Below, piece after piece: positions 34,077 to 41,789 of a stretch of DNA of 64,000 bases. The number at the start of each line of letters is the position of its first letter. The stretch's first letter is position 1. Source of the DNA: Vreelandella neptunia (GTDB lineage Bacteria > Pseudomonadota > Gammaproteobacteria > Pseudomonadales > Halomonadaceae); assembly GCF_022489065.1 (NCBI RefSeq), contig NZ_JAKVTW010000006.1, forward strand, positions 1-64,000. The letters run 5' to 3'. The position numbers were made by a program, and so were the translations under genes. Under the pieces are notes generated by a model. It was not told the DNA's origin. It saw only the letters and a program-made list of their open reading frames with translations, and did no database searches.

Positions 34077-34952
34077 ATGAGCATCACTCCCTTCCAGGCG
34101 CTGGCCTGCCCATTAGATGGCGAACCGCTAATTCGCTCGGGTAGCACATGGAGCTGCCTCGACGGGCATGGCTCTTCAAAACACAGCTTTGATATTGCCA
34201 AGCAGGGCTATGTTAATTTATTGCCAGTGCAGCAGAAGCGTTCTCATGACCCGGGCGATAGTAAAGCAATGGTAGCTGCTCGCCAGCGCTTTCTTGAGGC
34301 GGGGCATTATCAGCCTATTGCGGATGCGGTGAGTCATGTCGTATTGAGCCATGCTGAAGGGCAAGCAACAGGCAGCCCGCTGTTTAGCTGCCTGGATGCG
34401 GGCTGTGGTGAAGGTTACTACCTGCGGCAGTTGGTTCATGCGGCTTCCTCCTCACTGTCACTGATAGGGCTGGATATCTCTAAATGGGCGGTGCAGGCTG
34501 CCGCCAAACAAGAGGCTAAGCAATCACCGCTCAGCAGTTGGGTAGTGGGTAGCAATGCGCATTTGCCGGTGCAGTCGGAAACGTTGGATTGCGTGCTGTG
34601 TATGTTTGGCTTTCCGGTAGTGAGCGAGTTTGCTCGGGTATTGAAAACTGGCGGTGTATGGCTACAAGTGGAGGCAGGGCCCGATCATTTGCGGGAGTTG
34701 CGGGAGATTATCTACCCGACGTTAAAGCCTGAGCGTTCAAGCGAGGTAGAAACACCGGCGGCCTTTACGCACCATAGCGGCGAGAGAGTAAGCTACTCGC
34801 TAGCGCTAAATGGAAAAGAGGAAATTGCCGATTTGTTGGCGATGACGCCGCATCTTTACCGGGCCAGCGCTGAGGGGCGTGCTCGCGCAGCGGCACTTGT
34901 TAGTCTGGAAGTGACGGTAGATGTGCGGGTAGAGCAGTGGCTGCGTACCTAG
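34077..34952 (+). CDS. rlmA: 23S rRNA (guanine-N1)-methyltransferase RlmA
   Basis: 291 residues from the ATG at 34077; the ATG at 34059 would add six residues. RlmA hallmarks include FDIAKQGYVNLLPVQQKRS, DPGDSKAMV, the SAM motif LDAGCGEGYY and MTPHLYRA. RlmA methylates G745 of 23S rRNA in Gram-negatives. The N-terminal zinc site is altered: CPLD where E. coli has CPLC, then SCLDGH. A substitute ligand or loss of zinc is possible. It is 55 bp after the EamA gene. Confidence 0.9.
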   Translation: MSITPFQALACPLDGEPLIRSGSTWSCLDGHGSSKHSFDIAKQGYVNLLPVQQKRSHDPGDSKAMVAARQRFLEAGHYQPIADAVSHVVLSHAEGQATGSPLFSCLDAGCGEGYYLRQLVHAASSSLSLIGLDISKWAVQAAAKQEAKQSPLSSWVVGSNAHLPVQSETLDCVLCMFGFPVVSEFARVLKTGGVWLQVEAGPDHLRELREIIYPTLKPERSSEVETPAAFTHHSGERVSYSLALNGKEEIADLLAMTPHLYRASAEGRARAAALVSLEVTVDVRVEQWLRT

Positions 34953-35000
34953 CCTGGGCTACGCTCAAAAGAATCTGCTAGAAGTGATATCTCTAAACGC

Positions 35001-35050
35001 AACAAAGCCCGCATAAGCGGGCCTTGTTATCCGAATCTCGAAAGATTCGG
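35001..35050. terminator. Two hairpins between rlmA and the cold-shock gene
   Basis: Stem one pairs GCCCGC with GCGGGC over an ATAA loop, with flanking AACAA/TTGTT (35001-35028). Stem two is CCGAATCT-CGAA-AGATTCGG (35031-35050), an 8-bp stem with a tetraloop. They lie between the converging rlmA and cold-shock genes and may terminate both. T-runs are short. Confidence 0.55.
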
Positions 35051-35070
35051 GCAAATTCTAAAGTGCTATA

Positions 35071-35107
35071 TCTTAAGAGCTAAGTCTTAAGAAATTTAGA
35101 CTTAAGA
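35071..35107. repeat. Three CTTAAG palindromes at the cold-shock gene end
   Basis: TCTTAAGA occurs at 35071-35078 and 35085-35092, and ACTTAAGA at 35100-35107, spaced 14-15 bp. The last overlaps the cold-shock stop codon. They could pair or bind a protein; they may be chance in AT-rich sequence. Confidence 0.3.
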
Positions 35108-35308
35108 GATTTGCTTGATGTTTGAAGCTTGAAGGCCTTTCTTACCCTGGGTAACGTCAAAAGAAACGTTAGCGCCTTCTTGCAGGGTTTTGAAGCCGTC
35201 TGCTTGAATTTCAGAGAAATGGGCAAATAGGTCATCGCCACCGTCAGAAGGAGCAATAAAACCGAAGCCTTTAGTATCGTTGAACCACTTAACTGTGCCA
35301 GTAGACAT
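35102..35308 (-). CDS. Cold-shock protein (CspA family)
   Basis: 68 residues from the ATG at 35308 with AAGGA eight bases upstream; the upstream in-frame ATG at 35389 would give a non-Csp tail. The OB fold shows RNP1 KGFGFIAP and RNP2 DLFAHFSEI, and the family opening [11 protein letters not shown]. It binds single-stranded nucleic acid as an RNA chaperone. The upstream 254 bp (35309-35562) likely carries the leader of the mRNA; I see no certain cold box. Confidence 0.95.
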   Translation of the reverse strand: MSTGTVKWFNDTKGFGFIAPSDGGDDLFAHFSEIQADGFKTLQEGANVSFDVTQGKKGLQASNIKQIS

Positions 35309-35562
35309 AGTAAAAATCCTTTCGCGCAATGCGATTTGTAAAGTTCCTGGTATCACCCAGATTAATAGCGGATAAAACAAGGAATACAATTACAGGCTTG
35401 CCGAAAGATCTCGTACACGTCTATCTCGTACATATCTAAATCTTTTTCGTACACTTCTGAAACCATGCTTGCTTGCTAACCAACTGACGCTACAGTGTCA
35501 CGGATTGTTCGATGTGTCAAAGCCTTTATGGATTATCTTGCCTATGGGATTAGTAAAAGGCG

Positions 35563-35778
35563 CTATTGCCAGCCCATTTTCCATACGCTGTCATCTTTTA
35601 AGTTTTGCCACGGCACAATGCGTTCGCGATGAGAATGAATAGCCTCAATCACTACCTCAACTACGTTCTCATCTTCGTCGCGCAGCAGTTGGGTAACCAT
35701 AAAGTGCTTCTCTTTATTACGAGGCTGGACAGCCGTCCATTTGCTGAGATGTAGTTTGCTCGGGTTGATCGTATACAT
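35563..35778 (-). CDS. TIGR02450-like small Trp-rich protein
   Basis: 71 residues from the ATG at 35778, with AGGAG six bases upstream. It matches a conserved small family rich in Trp: NPSKLHLSKWTAVQP, NKEKHFMVTQ, and the ending LKDDSVWKMGW. No known activity. It lies 54 bp from the DUF6438 gene start region on the same strand and is not clearly in an operon. Confidence 0.85.
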   Translation of the reverse strand: MYTINPSKLHLSKWTAVQPRNKEKHFMVTQLLRDEDENVVEVVIEAIHSHRERIVPWQNLKDDSVWKMGWQ

Positions 35779-35831
35779 TAACGCTCCTAGACAAAGCTGC
35801 CGCGTGCTAGCTGTCATACTGCTTTATGCGT

Positions 35832-36320
35832 TTACTCTTGTACCCAATTTTCAATACCCAGTTCAGCGCTTAGGCTTCTGAGTATTTCGGTCCGTTCGCG
35901 GCCGCTTTCAGAGTGGCAGCCTGTATCGTGTTCAAGCACCGCTTGTTCGCCATTTTGGTTAACCCAGGTCACTGTGTAGTGTGGCAGGTCGGTGGCGCGG
36001 GGTTCACAATCAAGAGGTTGCTGTGTTGTTCCCATATCGGGCTGGATTGGCGCTAGTCGCTCTTGCAGCGAAAGAAAGGCGGTAGCACTGCCTGACTGCA
36101 TGCGCTCGCCTTCAACGGCAGTATGGCGTTCGCCCATGTAGCGGGTGGTGCCATCCGCTTTAACTTCCACGCTGTATACAGGGCATGTGCCGTAGCAAGG
36201 CCCTACTTCGTAACGGATTTCAGCTAGGTCGTTGGCGCTGGTTGTGGTGTGTTGCTGCGCACAACCCGTCATCATTAATGCCAGTGTGGATACCGCGAAG
36301 CAGGTAGTTGGAAAGCGCAT
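35832..36320 (-). CDS. DUF6438 lipoprotein
   Basis: 162 residues. The signal peptide ends in the lipobox MTGC, so it should be a lipoprotein. The following region has the DUF6438 pattern IRYEVGPCYGTCPVYSVEV with two Cys that may form a disulfide (CYGTC). Role unknown. The 249 bp upstream (36321-36569) contains no gene; only a hairpin at 36527-36557 stands out. Confidence 0.8.
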   Translation of the reverse strand: MRFPTTCFAVSTLALMMTGCAQQHTTTSANDLAEIRYEVGPCYGTCPVYSVEVKADGTTRYMGERHTAVEGERMQSGSATAFLSLQERLAPIQPDMGTTQQPLDCEPRATDLPHYTVTWVNQNGEQAVLEHDTGCHSESGRERTEILRSLSAELGIENWVQE

Positions 36321-36526
36321 GTAAAAACTCCATTTTTTGAAAAGAAAATCTGGCCTGATGCGTTATTTGCAAAGGTTTTAATGAGTGCCAGAAATACGCC
36401 AATGCTTGAATTAGGGTATTCAGCTTTGCAGTGTAGTTTAACGTCATCAGTTTCCATAAAGTAATCGCTAAATTAACAAGCATGCACAAAGTTGTGCGTT
36501 ATTGAGGAGTCTGCGTTACCAACACT

Positions 36527-36557
36527 ACCGGGCCTTCATCCCTGATAGAGGCCCGGT
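36527..36557. terminator. Hairpin downstream of the Atu4866-like gene
   Basis: ACCGGGCCT pairs with AGGCCCGGT (9 bp, 13-base loop), 13 bp from the stop at 36570. No T-run follows on either strand, so termination is only possible, not clear. Confidence 0.4.
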
Positions 36558-36569
36558 GGCTTCTAGCGG

Positions 36570-36926
36570 TTACTCTTGCCGATATAGCACCATGCCACCG
36601 TGGTAGAGCACATCATCAATGAACTCACCATCAGCGGTGAAGCCTGTGTCATCCCAGTACTCTATGTAGTTATCCGTTACTTGATAGCGGCCTTGGTAAG
36701 CGCTTTCGCGTTCGCCCCGAGCTTCATCATAACGATTGTTGATTAGCAGCTCATGCCGAATTCGGCCATCACCGGTTACCCACATACCAACATAGGGGTG
36801 GTCTGCCATGGTGTTGTCTCCTGTATCCGGGGGTGTTTGTGCCGATGTCAGTGCTGGCATAATCGTGATGATGCCAGCGACGACCAAGGCGCGTTTCGCG
36901 TAGATGGGAAGCTTGGTGTCTTGCAT
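36570..36926 (-). CDS. Atu4866-domain small exported protein
   Basis: 118 residues with a signal peptide (cleavage near TSAQT). The remaining part matches the Atu4866/DUF3564-like pattern: YVGMWVTGDGRIRHEL, YDEARGERESAYQGRY, DYWDDTGF and the end VLYHGGMVLYR. Small beta-rich periplasmic protein of unknown function. It is 62 bp from the SDR stop on the same strand and may be co-transcribed with it. Confidence 0.75.
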   Translation of the reverse strand: MQDTKLPIYAKRALVVAGIITIMPALTSAQTPPDTGDNTMADHPYVGMWVTGDGRIRHELLINNRYDEARGERESAYQGRYQVTDNYIEYWDDTGFTADGEFIDDVLYHGGMVLYRQE

Positions 36927-36988
36927 GTGAAATCGCTCGCTCTAAGCGCCAAGCGTGGGGAAACAGCTAGGGCTCGACGCATACAGTG

Positions 36989-37744
36989 TTATTGGCTGGC
37001 GGTGGGCCGCACCACGATATCGCTGGTGTCGATATCGTCCGGTTGATTGATCGCGTGGGCGATCGCCGAGGCAATGGCTTCGGGTTTAAGCGCAATCTGA
37101 CGGTAAGTCACCATGGCTTTAGCGGCATCAGGATCGGTAATAGTATTCGCCAGTTCCGATTCCACCACACCGGGGTAAACGCAGGTAACGCGGATGTTGT
37201 CGGTTTCCTGGCGTAACCCATCAGAAATAGCGCGAACCGCGTATTTGGTGGCGCAGTAGACCGCGGCGGTTGGGGCGACCGTGAATCCGCCAATGGAAGA
37301 GACGTTGATGACTTGGCCGCCTTCCTGGGCTTGCAGGGTAGGCAAGGTGGCGGCAATGCCATTGAGTACGCCACGAATATTGACGTCGATCATCTGGTTC
37401 CACTCATCGACTTTGAGCGATGCCAGCGGCGAGAGCGGCATAATGCCAGCGTTATTGACGATGACATCGATGCGGCCATGCAACGTAAGTGCGTAATCTG
37501 CGAAGGCCTGCATATCTTCCAGGCTGGTGACATCCAGTGTCCGGTAATCCACCGTGCCACCTTCAGCACGAATGGTTTTGGTCAACGCTTCTAATTTATC
37601 GGTTCGCCGTGCGCCAATGACCAGACGGTGCCCTTGGCCCGCTAACCAGCGGGCAGTGGCTTCGCCAATACCGCTGCTGGCACCGGTTAGTAAGATCACT
37701 TTTGATGAAGGGTTGGTTGATGAGTGATTAGTTGAAACTGTCAT
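36989..37744 (-). CDS. SDR family oxidoreductase
   Basis: 251 residues with a Rossmann fold: TGASSGIG (about 20-27), NNAG (about 97-100), NVSSIGG and the catalytic YCATK (about 164-168). The RRTD after strand two suggests NADPH use. It is probably a dehydrogenase of broad type; the substrate is unknown. A palindrome at 37802-37821 lies upstream and may be the operator shared with the divergent symporter. Confidence 0.9.
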   Translation of the reverse strand: MTVSTNHSSTNPSSKVILLTGASSGIGEATARWLAGQGHRLVIGARRTDKLEALTKTIRAEGGTVDYRTLDVTSLEDMQAFADYALTLHGRIDVIVNNAGIMPLSPLASLKVDEWNQMIDVNIRGVLNGIAATLPTLQAQEGGQVINVSSIGGFTVAPTAAVYCATKYAVRAISDGLRQETDNIRVTCVYPGVVESELANTITDPDAAKAMVTYRQIALKPEAIASAIAHAINQPDDIDTSDIVVRPTASQ

Positions 37745-37801
37745 GTGATCATCCTCTCGTTGATAAGTGCCTGGAGAAGATTAGCTAGCGGTAGCTCATG
37801 G

Positions 37802-37821
37802 CAATAGAGTCGATTCTATTG
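37802..37821. promoter_or_regulatory. Palindrome in the SDR/symporter divergent region
   Basis: CAATAGA and TCTATTG are perfect 7-bp inverse arms around GTCGAT. A related half-site CCTATTG follows about 20 bp later. It lies 57 bp before the SDR start and 95 bp before the symporter start, fitting a regulator site for one or both. The regulator is not in the window nearby. Confidence 0.45.
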
Positions 37822-37915
37822 GATGTTTGCCTAATCCTATTGATAACGCTGTGTCACACTAATCGCGTGGTGTGCCCGGGTATAAAATCATCAATTTAAA
37901 TCTGCAGGGGCTCAA

Positions 37916-39178
37916 ATGACACGTATATGGAAAGCCTATTTTAAGGCGTCACTGATTTTGCGCGTCACCATCGCGCTGGTGCTAGGGGTGGTGGTGGGGC
38001 TAGTCGGAGGTGAGTCGGTCACCATATGGCTGGCGCCATTAGGCGATTTGTTGCTTCGTCTGCTTACTTTCCTGATTGTCCCCATCGTGCTGTTTACCCT
38101 GATGGTGGGGGTGAATCAGTCTCGTGAGGGGAGCGCCGGCCGTGTGGGCGGCAAGGTGTTTGGCTATTACCTGGTTTCGTCGGCGCTGGCGATCATGGTG
38201 GGATTAAGCGTGGCGACCCTGTTTAGCCCCGGTAGTGGGATGGTGCTGGATGAGCAAGCCAGTTTTTCGGTGCCCGATAATCCCGGCGTTGTCGATACAC
38301 TGCTTAATATCGTGCCCAATAACATTATCGGTGCGTTTGCCGAGCTCAATATGCTGGGCATTATTTTTACAGCGCTGGTGTTTGGCATTGCTCTGCTGAA
38401 AATGCGCCAGTCGGAACACCAGCATGCCATGGGGGAGCGACTATATGGCGTGATTGAAACGCTAAACGAGGTCACTTTAAAAGTGATGTCGGGGGTGCTG
38501 CACTATGTGCCTATCGGGGTGTTTGCGATTGTTGCTGAAACGGTAAGTCAGCAGGGGTTGGAAACGCTGCTCTCATTGGGCGATATGGTGGTCGTGCTGT
38601 ATATCGCGTTGGCAACCCATTTACTGATTTATTGCGGCATCATGCGGCTGTTTGGCGTGAAGTTACGCACCTTCTTCAGCGAGGCTCGCACGCCAATGGC
38701 AACGGCGTTTGCGACGCAAAGTAGCTCTGGCACTCTGCCGCTCACGATTAATGCTGCTCATCGTTTGGGAATTTCCAAAAGCATTTATGGCTTTAGCCTG
38801 CCGCTAGGGGCTACTTTAAATATGGATGGGGCGGCAATTCGTATTGCTATTTCGGCGGTCTTTGCGGCCAACGTCATTGGCGCACCGCTGGACTTTGTCA
38901 GCATGGTACAGATAGTGCTGATTGGCACATTGGTATCGGTAGGTACGGCGGGGGTGCCAGGGGCAGGGATCATTATGATCGCCACGGTATTTGCTCAAGT
39001 GGGGCTGCCCATTGAAACCGTCGCGCTGCTCACCGCTATCGATGCATTGGTAGGTATGGGGGCTACGGCACTCAACGTAACGGGCGATTTAGTCGGTACC
39101 TCTGTTATCGCTCGCAGCGAAGGTGAGCAGTTGAGCGATCACCCTCCTGAGGAGGCAACTGCAGAGGTGAAAAGCTAA
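37916..39178 (+). CDS. Dicarboxylate/amino acid:cation symporter (DAACS/GltP type)
   Basis: 420 residues with an AGGGG site before the ATG. The GltP/DctA family hallmarks are present: SSSGTLPLTI (HP1), the LGATLNMDGAAI motif (NMDG) in TM7 and GVPGAGIIM (HP2). Such proteins couple inward transport of glutamate, aspartate or C4-dicarboxylates to H+ or Na+. The exact substrate is not decided. It has no partner gene. Confidence 0.92.
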   Translation: MTRIWKAYFKASLILRVTIALVLGVVVGLVGGESVTIWLAPLGDLLLRLLTFLIVPIVLFTLMVGVNQSREGSAGRVGGKVFGYYLVSSALAIMVGLSVATLFSPGSGMVLDEQASFSVPDNPGVVDTLLNIVPNNIIGAFAELNMLGIIFTALVFGIALLKMRQSEHQHAMGERLYGVIETLNEVTLKVMSGVLHYVPIGVFAIVAETVSQQGLETLLSLGDMVVVLYIALATHLLIYCGIMRLFGVKLRTFFSEARTPMATAFATQSSSGTLPLTINAAHRLGISKSIYGFSLPLGATLNMDGAAIRIAISAVFAANVIGAPLDFVSMVQIVLIGTLVSVGTAGVPGAGIIMIATVFAQVGLPIETVALLTAIDALVGMGATALNVTGDLVGTSVIARSEGEQLSDHPPEEATAEVKS

Positions 39179-39199
39179 GGGAGTAGTTTTTTTGAGAAT

Positions 39200-39231
39200 A
39201 AAAAAAGCCGCCTAGATATTGGCCTAGGCGG
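39200..39231 (-). terminator. Terminator of the Pmp3-like gene
   Basis: On the minus strand GCCGCCTAG and CTAGGCGGC form a 9-bp stem over a 7-base loop, followed by TTTTTT. It lies 77 bp past the stop of the Pmp3-like gene. It could also stop the symporter transcript from the other side. Confidence 0.75.
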
Positions 39232-39307
39232 CATTAGACTCATTCAACTAATTCAGCAGCTTCTGGTTCAACCGCCTATAGTTCAATCGTTTCTATTTCA
39301 TCGATGA

Positions 39308-39481
39308 CTAGTGCTTCAGGATCACATAGAACGCGTGGATGATGCCTGGAATGAAGCCAAATAGCGTTAGAATAATGTTCAGCCAGAAATGCCCTTTAAA
39401 ACCGACCTCAAAAAATACGCCGAGTGGTGGAAGTATAACGGCAAAAATCATCTTAATCGGATCAGTCGCTGTAAACGCCAT
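39308..39481 (-). CDS. YqaE/Pmp3 family membrane peptide
   Basis: 57 residues from the ATG at 39481, with AAGGAGG upstream. Two membrane helices and the Pmp3 pattern ILPPLGVFFEVGFKGHFWLNIILT and IPGIIHAFYVI. Homologous peptides in bacteria, yeast and plants affect membrane potential and salt tolerance, which suits a halophile. Function here is inferred from the family. Confidence 0.9.
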   Translation of the reverse strand: MAFTATDPIKMIFAVILPPLGVFFEVGFKGHFWLNIILTLFGFIPGIIHAFYVILKH

Positions 39482-39635
39482 GAAGCCTCCTTTGCTTTCA
39501 GGTATGTAACTTGTACAAGTGTAGGCACTATCAGGATATTTATCCAGGCCTTGGTTAACATGCTGAGACTGGCTAAATAGAAAATCGTTCAATTTCGCTA
39601 TTAATTTTCGCTATCAGCTATTTGGGAGGGACCCC

Positions 39636-41696
39636 GTGTTCAAAGTACCTTTAAAAGTGACCACTACGTCTATTGGCATACTGGGCTGTCTTGCTTCAGC
39701 TCAAAGTTGGGCCCAGCAGGCTGCGCCCAGTGGTAATGCGATGGCAACGATTGAAGTAACAGCGCCACGCTTAGCACGTGAGCTATACGCCACCCCCGCG
39801 GCGGTTTCAACACTCGATCAGGAGGCGATTGCTCAAGGCCAGCAGCGCACGCGCTTGGATGAGGCGCTGGTGCGCGTGCCGGGTGTTTTTCTGCAAAACC
39901 GCGATAACTTTGCTCAGGGACAGCGAATCTCTATACGCGGTTTTGGTGCCCGGGCGCCGTTTGGCGTGCGCGGCATTACCGTGATGGTCGATGGCATTCC
40001 CTATACGCTGCCCGATGGCCAGGCGCAGTTAGATGCTATTGATCTGGACAGTGCCGAGCGTATCGAAGTGATTCGTGGGCCCTCTTCGGTGCTCTACGGC
40101 AACGCGGCGGGTGGGGTGATTGATATCACCACTGCGGATGGGCGCGAAAACCCTGGTTCAAGCGTACGCACCGAGGTAGGGAGTGACGGCTACCGTAAGG
40201 CCGTTGTGCAAACCGGTGGCGCCCAAGGTGATTGGTCGCACCACGTGAGCTTCTCTGCGCTCAACGTGGATGGCTACCGGGAGCAGAGCTCCACGGAAAA
40301 GTACCTGTTGAACGCCAAGCTGCGCCGTGAGTTAGGCAGTGACCGGGCGCTAACCGCCATTATCAACCTGCTGGATAACCCTCGCTCTGAAGACCCCGGC
40401 GCGCTTAATGCCCGTGAAGTGGCAAATGGCCGCGATCAAGCGGCACCAAACTCATTGGCGCTGGATGCAGGACAGAACGTCGATCAACAGCTTCTTGGCT
40501 TACAGTACGAAGATTTGTCTGCAGGTTCAGGCAAGTTTTACCTAAAAGGCTTTATTTCCCAACGCGATTTTGAACAGCAACTGCCCTATGTGGGCGATAG
40601 CCGCATCGGCTACCAGCGTGATTACCTGGGCGCGAGTGCCGAGTATCACCATGAAGTGAGCTTGGGCAGCCTGCCGCTGAGCTATATCACCGGGGTTGAT
40701 GTGGCCCGCCAAGACGACGAGCGCTTCCGCAATGATGTAAACGGCCAAGGCGTTGTCGGCGAGCAGTTGGCGGAAGAGACCCAGACGGCGACCTCGGCTG
40801 GGGTATTTGCCCAGGGCGATTTAGCGCTGACCGAACAGGTCACGCTCTCGCTGGGTGCGCGCTTTGATCGGGTTGAATTGGAGGTAGATGACCGCTTTCA
40901 GAGCGATGGCGATCAAAGTGTTGAGCAGACCTTTAATGAGTGGAGCGGCTCGGCGGGGTTAAGCTACCGTTATCGCCCCCAGCACCAGGCGTATATCAAC
41001 ACCGGTACAGCGTTCGAGACACCGACGTTCTCCGAGTTTGCGAACCCGGCGGGCGGTGGTTTTAATCCCTCTGTATCGCCGCAAAAAGCATGGAACCGCG
41101 AGGTGGGGCTGCGTGGTTATGTTGAGCCACTGGCGATGGATTACGATCTGACGCTGTTTTCAGTACGCGTGCGCGATGAGCTGGTGCCGTTTGATGAGGG
41201 CGGCCGCACGTTCTATCAAAACGCAGGGGATACTGATCGTGACGGTATCGAGCTGGCGCTGGGGTGGCAGGTGGCCAGTCAGTGGCGGCTGGATAGCGCC
41301 TTGACGCTGGCGCGCTATGAGTTTGATCAATTTGCCACACCGACGGAAAGCTTTGGCGGTAATCGCATTCCTGGCTTGCCTGAACAAACCTGGGTCAATC
41401 AGCTAACTTGGCAAGGGATTGATGAGCGCTTCGCCACCCTGGAAACCCAGTACGTGGGCGACTTGGTAGCGGACAATGCCAATGAAACAGAGGTCGATAG
41501 CTATTGGCTGGTAAACCTACGGGTAGGGGATGGCTGGCAGTTAGGAAGCGATACACGGCTGAATGCTTACGTTGGTGTGCGCAATCTACTTGATGAAGAG
41601 CACTACGCCAACGTGCGCTTAAATGGCACCTTTGGGCGTTTCTACGAACCGGCCCCTGGGCGCAGTGTTTATGGCGGGCTAGAGGTACGTTTCTAA
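39636..41696 (+). CDS. TonB-dependent outer-membrane receptor
   Basis: 686 residues starting at GTG 39636 after GGGAGGG. A signal peptide ends at SWAQQ, a TonB-box-like stretch ATIEVTAPR follows, then the plug (about 55-170) with VRIGRGPSSVLYGNAAGG-like SAERIEVIRGPSSVLYG. The C-terminal barrel ends in a terminal Phe (GLEVRF). FecA-like siderophore receptors look like this, but the ligand is undecided. No Fur box is evident upstream; instead TTTCGCTAT occurs twice at 39593 and 39606. It is separate from the iron island at 53-61 kb. Confidence 0.88.
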   Translation: MFKVPLKVTTTSIGILGCLASAQSWAQQAAPSGNAMATIEVTAPRLARELYATPAAVSTLDQEAIAQGQQRTRLDEALVRVPGVFLQNRDNFAQGQRISIRGFGARAPFGVRGITVMVDGIPYTLPDGQAQLDAIDLDSAERIEVIRGPSSVLYGNAAGGVIDITTADGRENPGSSVRTEVGSDGYRKAVVQTGGAQGDWSHHVSFSALNVDGYREQSSTEKYLLNAKLRRELGSDRALTAIINLLDNPRSEDPGALNAREVANGRDQAAPNSLALDAGQNVDQQLLGLQYEDLSAGSGKFYLKGFISQRDFEQQLPYVGDSRIGYQRDYLGASAEYHHEVSLGSLPLSYITGVDVARQDDERFRNDVNGQGVVGEQLAEETQTATSAGVFAQGDLALTEQVTLSLGARFDRVELEVDDRFQSDGDQSVEQTFNEWSGSAGLSYRYRPQHQAYINTGTAFETPTFSEFANPAGGGFNPSVSPQKAWNREVGLRGYVEPLAMDYDLTLFSVRVRDELVPFDEGGRTFYQNAGDTDRDGIELALGWQVASQWRLDSALTLARYEFDQFATPTESFGGNRIPGLPEQTWVNQLTWQGIDERFATLETQYVGDLVADNANETEVDSYWLVNLRVGDGWQLGSDTRLNAYVGVRNLLDEEHYANVRLNGTFGRFYEPAPGRSVYGGLEVRF

Positions 41697-41727
41697 GAAG
41701 TACTTTACTAAAAGCGTTATAAATAAA

Positions 41728-41760
41728 AACGGGCGGCGCTCATTGATGAGGCCGCCCGTT
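41728..41760. terminator. Hairpin between the TonB receptor and PQQ dehydrogenase genes
   Basis: AACGGGCGGC pairs with GCCGCCCGTT and the inner CTCAT with ATGAG. On the minus strand it is followed by TTTTTATTT, so it terminates the dehydrogenase gene and may act on both converging transcripts. Confidence 0.75.
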
Positions 41761-41789
41761 ATCATTGGTGATGACGCTAAGTTAACCAA

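Noticed and set aside
35001..35107. Hairpins and CTTAAG repeats considered as a riboswitch or CRISPR-like array
   Set aside because: Repeats are short, have no unique spacers of equal length, and the hairpins fit converging transcript ends.
39593..39614. TTTCGCTAT twice considered as a Fur box for the TonB receptor
   Set aside because: It lacks the GATAAT core and has direct rather than inverted symmetry.
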